NCBI RefSeq assembly: GCF_030052815.1
Contig: NC_079495.1
Coordinates: 56,708,773 to 56,772,772 of the forward strand
Direction of reading: 5' to 3'
From: Hevea brasiliensis
Lineage: Eukaryota; Streptophyta; Magnoliopsida; Malpighiales; Euphorbiaceae
DNA: 64,000 bases
Shown: one piece after another, positions 53,386 to 64,000 of the stretch
Layout of the letters: each line of letters opens with the position of its first letter
Numbering within the stretch: the first letter of the stretch is position 1
The notes under the pieces: generated by a model
What the model saw: only the letters and a program-made list of their open reading frames with translations
Told to the model about the DNA's origin: nothing
The model's database searches: none
Position numbers and translations under genes: made by a program

Positions 53386-56300
53386 TGTAACACCCTCCCG
53401 ATAGCAACTCCGTACATTCTACTGTTCCGGTGACCGGTGTCAGTCCGGACAGCTAGAATGTCCGGAAAAATATTTAAACTAAAGTCAGAAACCATAATTA
53501 ACTCAAATATTAATAAGAAAAATTTAGTAAAAATTTTAGAAATAAAATACAACCAAGATAAACGAGCCGGTGCCCTGGCGAGGGGTAAACCAGAGGGAAG
53601 TTGCGGTTCTCGCAACGAGGAGCCCTAGACCCGGGGGAAAAATTGTAAAATAATTTTTGGGACTCCAGAGAAGGGTTACTGAGGTTCCCATGGCATTAGA
53701 ATGCCAAGAAAATACCTAGAAAAATTTTTTAATCGGTACAGACAATTTTGACCCGTTAAGCCAAACGGAGGGCATTTTGGTCATTTCGCCTTCAGAGGTG
53801 ATTTTTGGCCGACTTGTCCAGTTGAGTAAATAATTAATATGACATAAAATATAAATAAACATTACTAGAAATTAAATTGGAAATGAGTAGTGAAGAAAAG
53901 AAAAGAAAATGAAGAAAAAGGCTTAATTATGACATAAGGTGATGTCATTAAAAAGCCACCAACAATCACCTTTAAACTACCATTTAAATAACCAATAAAA
54001 TAGACTAAATGAAGACCCAAATAAACAAAAATGCAGCTGCCTTCTTCTTCCTCCCAAACCAGCCGAAATCCAAGCTAGCCAAACCTCCATTGATTTTGCA
54101 ACTCAAGCTTTATTTCTCCCTTTGTTTCACCACAAAACCCTAACCTCTCTTCATTAAAATTTTACCCCACACCTTAAACAACCTTTTGGCAGCCTAGAAA
54201 GTGAAGGAAAGTGAAGTTTTGAGTTGGGAAAAATCTGCCCTATTCAAGGTTAGTGCTATACTTTCATTCTCACTCCTTTAATCCTTGTTAGAGCATCATT
54301 TTAAGACAAGAAATTATAAGAATTTGAAGTAAATCATATATGTTAGGGTATCTTCAATTTTCGGCAGCCCTAAGGAAGGATGAGTTTGATTGTTTTAATG
54401 AACTTAGAGTGGCTAGAAATGATGTTTAAGTTATGAATATGCATGGATGTTGAACCAGTATGCTAATTAAGGTTTATGTGTAATTTGAATTGGACATTAG
54501 GGTTTTGAGAAGTGAAAGATTGACTTGGCTTAGAAAATTGTTAGAGAACATTTTAATGGTCAATTAGTGACTATTTTAGGTAAGTTGAGCACAATTTGGA
54601 CTGAAAAATAGGATTGCAAAGTGAAGATGTAGGCTGCCCTAGGACAGCAGCAGAGGGACTGAAAATTTAGCCCACTTGGACTGCCATAACTTGGGCTGTG
54701 TTGGTCCAATTGGTGTTTGGCCAATTGGACATGAAACTAGGCTTATAATGGCACATTTTTTCTGAAGAAACCATGCCCAAAAGACCAAAGCAAGAGGACC
54801 AAAACTTGGCCCCAATCCGGATACCCTGCAACTGATTCTGTAGAATGACCAAATGCACAGTAACTGTTCATTTGGCCATAACTCACTGTAGATTTGGTCA
54901 ATTGACCTGAAAGTTTTACAGCAATAATTTAAGACATAGAAAAACAACTTTTATGAAGAAACCTACCCCAAATTATGGCCAGAACCAATTCAAAAATGCA
55001 ATCACGATCCTTGCTCATGTTATCAGAGATATGGTCAATTCTGCAGATTGGCAATCCGGCCAGCTGTGGTTTTTGAGCCATATCTAGAGCTACAAAACTC
55101 AAAATGGAGTGATTCAAAAAAAGAAATTCAACTAGACAAAATAAGGAACAACTTTCATGTTTGTCATTTCTTCAAATTCTCACTGCAACAGTGCTTAATG
55201 GAACAGTAAACATATGCTTCAAAAACTGAAATTTTCTGCCCTCTTGGTTTTAAGTTAGAAATGGTAATGGTGACCAATTCCAACAAGTTTTAAAAGCAAA
55301 ATGTGGTATGTTGGGAGTGCCAAAACCAATGTACCTAATTTCTACCTAAAAGTCAACATTTTAGTTGACCATAGAGGTAAATAGTAACACCGAAACTTGA
55401 AATTCAAAGATTGAAGAATTTTAAAGTATCGAATGCCCTAGTATACCTAACAAGATTGGTTTGGATAGTTTGGCATGCCAATAGGGTTCAGTTAGCAGTA
55501 CTGCACATGGCAATATGCTATTCTGTGATTTTATGGCTTTTAGCCATTCTGACCTTGTATTGAGATTTGGCCTTGTGCCTGATGTATTTACAGCTTGTTA
55601 GCTGTTCTGTTGCACACCGGGAGATGCATATGTGACCGATGGTGTGACGGCCCGAGGTACTAGGTACCCAGCGCCAGTTTACCCGTTATCCAGTCCAGTC
55701 GTCTAGTGTAGGTTACTTGGGCAACCAAATGAATGAAAGTGAACAAAGTTAATGAATTAATGTATATACCCATACTAAACAAATGAATCACACACATTCA
55801 CTACATATTTGTTTTCTTGCTATTTTCTTTTATTTTATTATTGCACCACTAAGCATTATTGCTTAGCGCGTTGCTTTTGCCACGCGTAGGTACTGGAGAT
55901 ACAGATCGTGAGCCCAGTAGACCGCAGACTGGGTGAGTCTATCCTGCAGTTCTGCTCAGTGTCCGTGTCACCTCAACTTCTGCAGTGCATTGGTAGGACA
56001 CTAGGTGTCATTTTGACATTTTGTAACTAAATTTTGATTTTCTCATATGAAATTAAAATTGTGTAATGTATATTGATGTTTATGTAAATTATGAAAATTG
56101 TATTTGTGAATGGAAAAGTAAATGTTTATTTGTGATTTATATGTGATCATCACATGTGATGGATGAATGAGAATTGAAATTGAAATGTTGAGATCTTGAT
56201 ATTGAGTTTTGTGATGATATTGGAATTGAGAATGAATGAATTTGTTTATTGGAAGTGTTTTTCACAGGTTCCGAAGAACTGTTTTCTCCATTTTTAGCCA

Positions 56301-56497
56301 GTACTCTGCCGGATTTTCTTTAAAATTTTCAGAACCTCAAATAAATTATGATTTCAATAAATGACTTAAATGAGTTATAATTTTACAAGTTATATTCACA
56401 GTTATGATAAAAATTAATTAAGGTATATTAGAGTGTGCCGGTACACCGTGTGGCATTACTTACTCGGGTATACTGTACACGGGTACGGGGTGTCACA
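53386..56497 (+). mobile_element. Young Tekay 5' LTR (3.1 kb)
   Basis: It starts TGTAACACCCTCCCGATAGC and ends GTACGGGGTGTCACA. Inside are CTGTTCCGGTGACCGG near the start, three degenerate copies of a module of about 190 bp (54,680-55,170), GGCTTTTAGCC repeats and the CTAAGCA hairpin (55,849). Short frames here are not genes. Confidence 0.93.
55849..55866 (+). promoter_or_regulatory. Conserved LTR hairpin (young Tekay 5' LTR)
   Basis: CTAAGCATTATTGCTTAG is followed by GCGCG and CACGCGTAGGTACTGGAG. It is identical in the 3' LTR (63,795). Confidence 0.7.
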
Positions 56498-56502
56498 TTT
56501 AG

Positions 56503-56514
56503 TGGTATCAGAGC
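56503..56514 (+). other. Primer-binding site, tRNA-Met
   Basis: TGGTATCAGAGC lies five bases after the LTR end and matches the tRNA-Met PBS used by Tekay elements. Confidence 0.88.
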
Positions 56515-56621
56515 ACGGTTTAGGCGTTTCTGGTCCTAGATTGAGTCCATACCATGCATTGCATTTGTAAGAGTCGAGGTGACACTAATGCAGATCTGTT
56601 TGTCTTTCTTATTTTGAATAG

Positions 56622-57760
56622 GATGTGGACCCTTCATCTCAAAGAGCAGTCGAGGAGGAAGTGGAGAGTCATGCTCCACCTGCAGCAGCTGAGACTGGGG
56701 GTAAGGGAGAACCTGCTCCGCCAGCTCAAGCAGAGCCTGCTCAGCCTCCACAGGCCATGTTTCAGCAAATGGCCGATTTCTTTAAACAAATGGCCGGAGT
56801 AATGCCAGCACCACCACCACCACCAGCTCCACAGCAGAAATCATACCTGGAAAGGCTAAGAAAGTTTGGGGCGGTGGATTTCTTCGGCAAGAGAGAAGAT
56901 GACTCTCTTACAGCCGAGAATTGGTTGAACAGAACGGGCAGAGTCTTAAAACAACTCCACTGCACCCCAGAGCAAAACCTAGAGGCTGCCATATCCCTAT
57001 TGCAAGATGATGCCTACGAATGGTGGGACACTGTGTCCAGTGAAGTGCAGCCAGAAGCTGTAACTTGGGACTTCTTTCTCTCCGAGTTCAAGAAGAAATA
57101 TGTGGGTACTGTATACCTGGAAGAGAGAAGAAGAGAGTTCATTAACTTGAGGCAGAGACAGCTATCAGTGGCCGAGTATGAGAAGGAATTTGTACGATTA
57201 AGCAGCTACGGAAGGGAGATAGTCCCTAATGAAGTTTAAAGGTGTAAGAGATTTGAAGAGGGACTAAATGATAACATCAAGATCCAGCTCATTACCTTAG
57301 GAATCACAAAATTTAGCAAGTTAGTGGAAGCTGCAATAAGGGTTGAAAAAGTAAGAATAAGTGAGCAGACCAGAAGGGAGAGACAGCAGAATAGGGGGCC
57401 CGGGTCAGTCTAGCTCATCTCCTGCACCTGGAAAGAAGTTCGTGAGGTCCACCGCACGCAGTTCAGTCAGCCACATGGTCGTGGTCGGTCTGTGGGCCCA
57501 GCCACGCTCACCCCTAGGAGAGGTCACCCACACCATCAGTGGGCAGCTCTCCAGGGATGGGGTTCAGGGGACCAGCCCCAACATCTTCTGCATGTCCGCA
57601 CTGTCTGAAATGGCACAAAGGGGAATGTTGGAGAGTAACTGGTGCCTGCTTAAGATGTGGGTCAACAGAGCATCAGCTGAGGAACTGCCCATGTAGAACT
57701 ACTACAGCTACTCCAACACAAGCGCATGCACCGCCCCGCACCGCAAAGAGGTAGAAAATC
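56622..57760 (+). pseudogene. gag: Young Tekay gag, broken by a stop and frameshifts
   Basis: Capsid-type gag with a proline-rich N-terminus (PPPPPAPQQ), then YLERLRKFGAVDFFGK, AENWLNRTGRVLKQL, LLQDDAYEWWDTV, FKKKYVGTVYLEERRREF and EYEKEFVRLSSYGREI. A TAA at 57,237-57,239 interrupts; the frame then goes on to about 57,400 and shifts. The two zinc-binding blocks CPHCLKWHKGEC and CLRCGSTEHQLRNC are in another frame (57,590-57,690). The start is unclear: no good in-frame ATG follows the stop at 56,619, and the first in-frame codons are GAT GTG GAC CCT. A mutated start or an upstream exon is possible. Confidence 0.9.
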
Positions 57761-57867
57761 TGTAAGTCCGACGCAGCGGGGACCATCACAGAGGCTGCGG
57801 TGAGCCACAGAGAGGCGGATAATGCACCACCCGCTAGAAATTATGCCCCGAGAGCTCAGGAGTAGCA

Positions 57868-60106
57868 AGATGCCCCGGACGTCATCAGGGGTACGTTCTC
57901 CCTCTACAATACTCCTGTGCATGCATTGGTGGATCCAGGATCCACTCATTCCTACATTTGCATCAACTTACCCGTAGAAAGGGGGCTACTAATAGGGGAG
58001 AGTGACCAAGACATTCTGGTCACTAATCCATTGGGTCACAGTGTGGTAGTGAACAAAGTGTACAAGGGTTGCCCGTTAAGGATTCAGGGGTATGAATTCT
58101 TGGCAGACTTGATTGAGTTGCCCTTCCACGAGTTTGACGTGATTTTGGGAATGGACTGGTTGTCACGTCATCAGGCAATAGTTGATTGCAAATTGAAGAG
58201 AATTTCTTTGAAAACTCCTGGGGCTAATGAGATCACAGTTGTGGGGGAAAGGACAGATTTCTTGTCCAATGTCATCTCAGCCACAGTTGCAAGAAGAATG
58301 ATGAGAAAAGGCTGTGAAGCCTACCTAGCACATGTGGTGGATACTAGGCAGGCTAAGCCAAGCCTGAGTGATATACCCACAGTAAGAGACTTCCCAGAGG
58401 TATTTCCTGAAGAATTGCCTGGTTTGCCACCAGAAAGGGAAGTTGAATTTGCTATTGAGACACTGCCGGGTACAGCACCCATTTCCATTGCTCCTTATAG
58501 GATGGCACCCACTGAATTGAGGGAGTTGAAAACTCAGTTGCAAGAGTTTCTTGATAAGGGGTTCATACGCCCCAGTGTGTCACCATGGGGAGCTCCAGTG
58601 CTGTTTGTGAAAAAGAAGGATGGAACCTTGAGGCTATGCATTGATTACCGGCAGTTGAATAAAGTGACAGTGAAGAACAAATATCCGTTGCCTAGAATTG
58701 ATGATCTGTTTGATCAGTTGAAGGGAGCAGGAGTATTTTCTAAGATTGATCTCAGATCAGGGTATCATCAGTTGAGGGTGAAGGATGTAGATGTGCCCAA
58801 GACTGCATTCAGGACCCGGTATGGGCATTATGAGTTTCTAGTGATACCCTTTGGCCTAACAAATGCACCAGCAGCATTCATGGACCTTATGAATCGTATC
58901 TTCCATCCATACTTAGATCGGTTCGTAGTAGTCTTTATTGATGATATTTTGGTGTATTCCAAGACCAAGGAAGAACATGATGAGCATTTGAGGATTGTTC
59001 TGCAAACCCTGAGAGAAAAGGAGCTGTATGCTAAGTTGTTCAAGTGTGACTTCTGGTTAAATGAGATTGCATTCCTTGGACACATAGTGTCAGCCGATGG
59101 GATTAGGGTGGATCCCAAGAAAATAGAAGCAGTGATGGAATGGAAGCCTCCCAGGAATACAACTGAAGTCAGAAGCTTCTTGGGGCTAGCTGGGTATTAC
59201 AGAAGATTTGTGAAGGGATTTTCCTTAATAGCTGCTCCAATGACCAAATTGTTACACAAGAACGTCAGATTTGACTGGAATGACAAGTGTCAGACCAGTT
59301 TTGAGAAGTTGAAGGCTATGTTGATAGAGGCACCAGTGTTAACACAGCCAGTGTCAGGAAAAGACTTTGTGGTCTACAGTGATGCCTCACATAATGGGTT
59401 AGGGTGTGTATTGATGCAAGAGGGAAAGGTGGTCGCTTATGCTTCCAGGCAGCTAAGGCCACATGAACAGAATTACCCTACCCATGATCTAGAGCTTGCA
59501 GCAATTATCTTCGTGATCAAGATATGGAGGCATTACTTGTATGGTGAAAAGTGCTACATTTACACAGACCACAAAAGCCTGAAATATTTGCCAACTCAGA
59601 GGGAGCTCAACCTTAGACAGAGGCGATGGATTGAGTTCCTGAAGGATTATGATTGTGTGATTGACTACCATCCTGGGAAGGCAAATGTAGTTGCTGATGC
59701 TTTGAGCAGAAAGTCCATCACAGCTTTGAGATCATTGAATGCCCGTCTATCTTTGATCCGAGATGGAGCTATTTTGGCTGAGTTGCAAGTGAGGCCAAAC
59801 CTGCTACAGCAGATTTTAGATGGGCAAAAGGCAGATGAAAAGTTAATGGCTATTATGAGCAAAATCCCAGAAAGAAAAGCAACTGACTATGAGGTGAAAA
59901 CAGATGGGTGTCTGTATTACAAAGGAAGACTGTGTACGGATGATGGGGAATTGAAGGCCAATATTCTGAAAGAGGCACACACCAGTGTATATGCTATGCA
60001 CCCAGGAAGTACAAAGATGTATCATGATCTGAAGCTCCAATATTGGTGGCCTGGTATGAAGAAGGACATAGCTGACTACGTGACTAAATGCTTGACATGT
60101 CAGTAA
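57868..60106 (+). CDS. pol: Young Tekay pol: protease, reverse transcriptase, RNase H, integrase zinc domain
   Basis: The frame is open from a stop near 57,867; the first in-frame ATG is 57,917 (729 residues). From that Met: protease with VDPGSTHSY (residues about 5-13), reverse transcriptase about 190-400 ([41 protein letters not shown] near 339), RNase H about 480-600 ([35 protein letters not shown]), and the integrase HHCC zinc domain about 680-729 ([15 protein letters not shown]). It stops with TAA at 60,104 right after CLTCQ; the next frame codons continue the integrase, so this is a nonsense mutation. Except for that stop the enzyme domains look intact. It would copy the element RNA into DNA inside the gag particle. 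Confidence 0.95.
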
Positions 60107-61330
60107 GTCAAGGCAGAACATCAAGTTCCATCAGGTTTGCTACAGCCTATACGCATACCTGAATGGAAATGGGATCGGGTCACCATGGATTTTGTAAGTG
60201 GTCTACCTCTCACCCGGAAGAAACATGATGCAGCATGGGTAATAGTGGATAGATTGACCAAGTTAGCACACTTTCTGCCAGTTAGGACTGACTACTCACT
60301 GGAAAAGTTAGCAGAATTGTATATCAGTGAGATAGTTAGACTGCATGGAATTCCACTTTCCATCATATCTGATCGAGACCCAAGGTTCACATCGAGATTT
60401 TGGAAGAAGTTGCATGAGTCCTTGGGTACACAACTCCACTTCAAAGATGCCTTTCCATCCTCAGACGGATGGGCAATCAGAAAGAGTAATCCAGGTAAAC
60501 AATTGAACCAATTGAATTAATACAAATATTGAACTGAAATGATAACAATAACATGAAATATATGTCAGGTCCTTGAGGATATGCTGAGGAGTTGTGTCAT
60601 TGTATTTGAGGGAAGTTGGGATAGATACCTTCCACTGGTAGAATTTGCGTACAACAATAGCTACCAAGCTAGCATCCAAATGGCCCCATATGAAGCACTA
60701 TATGGGAGGAAATGTAGAACTCCAGTGTGCTGGACTGAATTGGGCGAAGACAAACTTATAGGGCCAGACCTGGTGAAACAGACTGAGGAGAAAGTGAAAC
60801 TAATCAAAGTTAACTTGAAGGTTGCCTCGGACAGACAGAAATCTTATGCCGACCTGAAGAGAAAAGAAATAGAATATGGGGTTGGCGACAAAGTGTTCCT
60901 CAAGGTGTCACCGTGGAAGAAGGTATTGAGGTTTGGAAGGAAAGGTAAGTTGAGCCCTAGGTTTATTGGCCCATATGAAGTCATCGAACGTGTGGGTCCA
61001 GTGGCCTATAGGCTAGCTTTACCGCCAGAGCTGGACAAGATCCACAATGTGTTCCACGTGTCTATGCTCAAAAGATACCGCTTAGATCCTTCACATGTCA
61101 TCTCCAGAGAAGAAATTGAAATACAACTGGATTTGACATATGAAGAAGAACCTCTACGGATCCTGGCTCGGGAAGTGAAAGAGTTGAGGAACAAGCAAAT
61201 TCCACTGGTGAAAGTGCTATGGAGGCACCACAACACCGAAGAGGCAACATGGGAAAGTGAAGAGACGATGAGGCAACAGTTTCCTCAACTGTTTGCATCA
61301 GGTAAATTTCGAGGACGAAATTTAAATTAG
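60107..61330 (+). pseudogene. pol: Young Tekay integrase core, C-terminus and chromodomain, with intron
   Basis: Downstream of the TAA: KWDRVTMDFVSGLPLT (first Asp), LHGIPLSIISDRDPRFTSRF (second Asp). One extra base near 60,450 shifts the frame before the Gln-Ser-Glu-Arg catalytic Glu region. A 74-bp intron (60,495-60,568) follows. Then VLEDMLRSCVIVFEG, LPLVEFAYNNSYQAS, GKLSPRFIGPYEVIERVG and DKIHNVFHVSMLKRY. The chromodomain is at about 61,130-61,290 (EEEPLRILAREVKELRN, VKVLWRHHNTEEATWES). The stop at 61,328 overlaps the polypurine tract. A tail GKFRGRNLN follows the chromodomain. Confidence 0.92.
60495..60568 (+). other. Spliceosomal-type intron in integrase (74 bp)
   Basis: CAG|GTAAAC to GTCAG|GTC. 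Removal joins VIQ to VLEDML, exactly as for the intron at 27,010-27,082. Ends and AT-rich body are alike (ATAACATGAAATATATG against GATGACATGAATTATATG), so they share ancestry. Confidence 0.8.
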
Positions 61331-61341
61331 AGGGGAAGAGT
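61328..61341 (+). other. Polypurine tract of the young Tekay element
   Basis: TAGAGGGGAAGAGT directly precedes the 3' LTR start. Confidence 0.88.
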
Positions 61342-64000
61342 TGTAACACCCTCCCGATAGCAACTCCGTACATTATACTGTTCCGGTGACCGGTGTCGGT
61401 CCGGACAGCTAGAATGTCCGGAAAAATATTTAAACTAAAGTCAGAAACCATAATTAACTCAAATATTAATAAGAAAAATTTAGTAAAAATTTTAGAAATA
61501 AAATACAACCAAGATAAACGAGCCGGTGCCCTAGCGAGGGGTAAACCAGAGGGAAGTTACGGTTCTCGCAACGAGGAGCCCTAGACCCGGGGGAAAAATT
61601 GTAAAATAATTTTTGGGACTCCAGAGAAGGGTTACTGAGGTTCCCATGGCATTAGAATGCCAAGAAAATACCTAGAAAAATTTTTCAATCGGTACAGACA
61701 ATTTTAACCCGTTAAGCCAAACGGAGGGCATTTTGGTCATTTCGCCTTCAGAGGTGATTTTTGGCTGACTTGTCCAGTTGAGTAAATAATTAATATGACA
61801 TAAAATATGAATAAACATTACTAGAAATTAAATTGGAAATGAGTAGTGAAGAAAAGAAAAGAAAATGAAGAAAAAGGCCTAATTATGACATAAGGTGATG
61901 TCATTAAAAAGCCACCACCAATCACCTTTAAACTACCATTTAAATAACCAATAAAATAGACTAAATGAAGACCCAAATAAACAAAAATGTAGCTGCCTTC
62001 TTCTTCCTCCCAAACCAGCCGAAATCCAAGCTAGCCAAACCTCCATTGATTTTGCAACTCAAGCTTTATTTCTCCCTTTGTTTCACCACAAAACCCTAAC
62101 CTCTCTTCATTAAAATTTTACCCCACACCTTAAACAACCTTTTGGCAGCCTAGAAAGTGAAGGAAAGTGAAGTTTTGAGTTGGGAAAAATCTGCCCTATT
62201 CAAGGTTAGTGCTATACTTTCACTCTCACTCCTTTAATCCTTGTTAGAGCATCATTTTAAGACAAGAAATTGTAACAATTTGAAGTAAATCATATATGTT
62301 AGGGTATCTTCAATTTTCGGCAGCCCTAAGAAAGGATGAGTTTGATTGTTTTAATGAACTTAGAGTGGCTAGAAATGATGTTTAAGTTATGAATATGCAT
62401 GGATGTTGAACCAGTATGCTAATTAAGGTTTATGTGTAATTTGAATTGGACATTAGGGTTTTGAGAAGTGAAAGATTGACTTGGCTTAGAAAATTGTTAG
62501 AGAACATTTTAATGGTCAATTAGTGACTATTTTAGGTAAGTTGAGCACAATTTGGACTGAAAAATAGGATTGCAAAGTGAAGATGTAGGCTGCCCTAGGA
62601 CAGCAGCAGGGGGATTGAAAATTCAGTCCACTTGGACTACCATAACTTGGGCTGTGTTGGTCCAATTTGTGTTTGGCCAATTGGACATGAAACTAGGCTT
62701 ATAATGGCACATTTTTGCTGAAGAAACCATGCCCAAAAGACCAAAGAAAGAGGACCAAAACTTGGCCCCAATCCGATATACTCGTGAATCGATTTCATAG
62801 AATGACCAAATGAACAGTAACTGTTCATTTGTCCATAACTCACTGTAGATTTGGTCAATTGACCTGAAAGTTTTACAGCAACAAGTTAAGACATAGACAA
62901 ACAACTTTCATGAAGAAACTACCCCAAATTATAGCCAGAACCAATTCAAAAATGCAATCACAGTCACTGTTCATGTTACTGTAGATATGGTCAATTCTGC
63001 AGATTGGCAATCCGGCCAGCTGTAGTTTTTAAGCCATATCTGGAGCTACAAAACTTCAAATGGAGTGATTCAAAAAAAAAATTCAACTAGACAAAATAAG
63101 GAACAACTTTCATGTTTGTCATTTCTTCAAATTCTCACTGCAACAGTGCTTAATGGAACAGTAAACATATGCTTCAAAAACTGAAATTTTCTGCCCTCTT
63201 GGTTTTAAGTTAGAAATGGTAATGGTGACCAATTCCAACAAGTTTTAAAAGCAAAATGTGGTATGTTGGGAGTGCCAAAACCAATGTACCTAATTTCTAC
63301 CTAAAAGTCAACATTTTAGTTGACCATAGAGGTGAATAGTAACACCGAAACTTGAAATTTAAAGATTGAAGAATTTTAAAGTATCGAATGCCCTAGTATA
63401 CCTAACAAGATTGGTTTGGATAGTTTGGCATGCCAATAGGGTTCAGTTAGCGATCGCACATGGCAATATGCCATTCTCGTGATTTTATGGCTTTTAGCCA
63501 TTCGACCTTGTATTGAGATTTGGCCTTGTGCTCGATGTATTTACAAATTGTTAGCTGCTCACACACCGAGAGATGCATATGTGATCATGGTGACGGCCCG
63601 AGGTACTAGGTACCCAGCGCCAGTTTACCCGTTATCCAGTCCAATCGTCTAGTGTAGGTTACTTGGGCAACCAAATGAATGAAAGTGAACAAAGTTAATG
63701 AATTAATGTGTATACCCATACTAAACAAATGAATCATACACATTCACTACATATTTGTTTTCTTGCTATTTTCTTTTATTTTATTATTGCACCACTAAGC
63801 ATTATTGCTTAGCGCGTTGCTTTTGCCACGCGTAGGTACTGGAGATACAGATCGTGAGCCCAGTAGACCGCAGACTGGGTGAGTCTATCCTGCAGTTATG
63901 CTCAGTGTCCGTGTCACCTCAACTTCTGCAGTGCATTGGTAGGACACTAGGTGTTATTTTGACATTTTGTAACTGAATTTTGATTTTCTCATATAAAATT
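61342..64000 (+). mobile_element. Young Tekay 3' LTR, cut by window end
   Basis: It starts TGTAACACCCTCCCGATAGC and follows the 5' LTR closely up to the window end, where about 450 bp remain outside. Dense mismatches occur at 62,770-62,800 and 63,450-63,600, mostly at CTG or CAG sites. Confidence 0.95.
63795..63812 (+). promoter_or_regulatory. Conserved LTR hairpin (young Tekay 3' LTR)
   Basis: CTAAGCATTATTGCTTAG is unchanged from the 5' LTR. Confidence 0.7.

Larger units (their letters stand above)
53386..64000 (+). mobile_element. Young Tekay/Del-like chromovirus, plus strand, 3' LTR cut by window end
   Basis: 5' LTR (53,386-56,497), tRNA-Met PBS, gag, pol (protease, reverse transcriptase, RNase H, integrase, chromodomain), PPT and 3' LTR from 61,342. 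LTRs differ by about 7 bases in the first 435 bp by eye, so it is younger than its host element. Left flank is AAATT; the right flank lies outside. Gag and pol are broken, so it is non-autonomous now. Confidence 0.95.

Noticed and set aside
53437..53628. Small ORFs in LTRs (also 61,393, 54,639, 62,623, 20,105, 24,313, 25,906, 49,601, 52,250 and similar)
   Set aside because: They are short, lack domains, appear in both LTRs only because the LTRs are repeats, and change frame between copies.

Overview
The window looks like intergenic, heterochromatin-type DNA from a eudicot plant genome. It is AT-rich and, as far as I can see, contains no host gene, tRNA or rRNA gene. Almost every base belongs to an LTR retrotransposon or, in one place, a LINE. 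The lineages present (Ty3 Tat/Ogre-like, Athila-like and Tekay/Del-like chromovirus; a Ty1-copia element, probably Tork/Tnt1-like; a plant RTE-type LINE) are all typical of angiosperms. A guess at Euphorbiaceae rests only on remembered LTR styles and should carry little weight.

Layout. (1) 1-19,520: a Tat/Ogre-like complex. A minus-strand element has an unusually long LTR (5,566-11,527, about 6 kb), an internal region with gag, integrase debris and a 60-bp minisatellite (11,528-17,913), and a second LTR shrunk to 1.6 kb (17,914-19,520). A plus-strand LTR plus leader (1-5,543) faces the long LTR head to head, so the first 10.36 kb form a near-palindrome with arms of about 4.8 kb. The long LTRs carry an antisense extra gene with its own TATA box. 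(2) 19,521-22,242: part of a minus-strand Tekay-type LTR. (3) 22,243-26,886: the 3' part of another Tekay-type LTR (plus strand), split by a solo LTR (22,354-26,330, target duplication TTAGG). (4) 26,887-53,385: an old Tekay element, of which the integrase, chromodomain and part of the 3' LTR lie in the window. Its integrase is split by a second solo LTR of the same family in the other orientation (27,273-51,412, target duplication ATTGT). That solo LTR is split by an Athila-like element (28,116-47,988, ATATT). The Athila protease is split by a copia element in an LTR-body-LTR-partial body arrangement (32,021-45,720). The second copia leader is split by an RTE LINE (42,390-45,544, 22-bp target duplication). 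(5) 53,386-64,000: a young Tekay element inserted in the old element's 3' LTR, with 5' LTR, gag, pol with chromodomain, and most of the 3' LTR.

How the parts work. All coding regions are retroelement gag, protease, reverse transcriptase/RNase H, integrase or endonuclease genes. Every element is broken by stops, frameshifts or deletions, so none looks autonomous. The primer-binding sites match the 3' ends of tRNA-Arg (Tat), tRNA-Asp (Athila) and tRNA-Met (copia and Tekay), in line with the assigned lineages.

Most interesting points: the PBS-to-PBS head-to-head Tat palindrome, whose junction falls at the tRNA-copied end; an antisense Transposase_28-like gene housed inside the LTR; a short spliceosomal-type intron at the same integrase position in two Tekay elements; a three-copy module and a hairpin shared by several Tekay-type LTRs; and clusters of mismatches at CAG/CTG sites that may be sequencing artefacts. 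I found no CRISPR array, defence system or other cellular system. Alignments were done by eye, so identities and boundaries are approximate.
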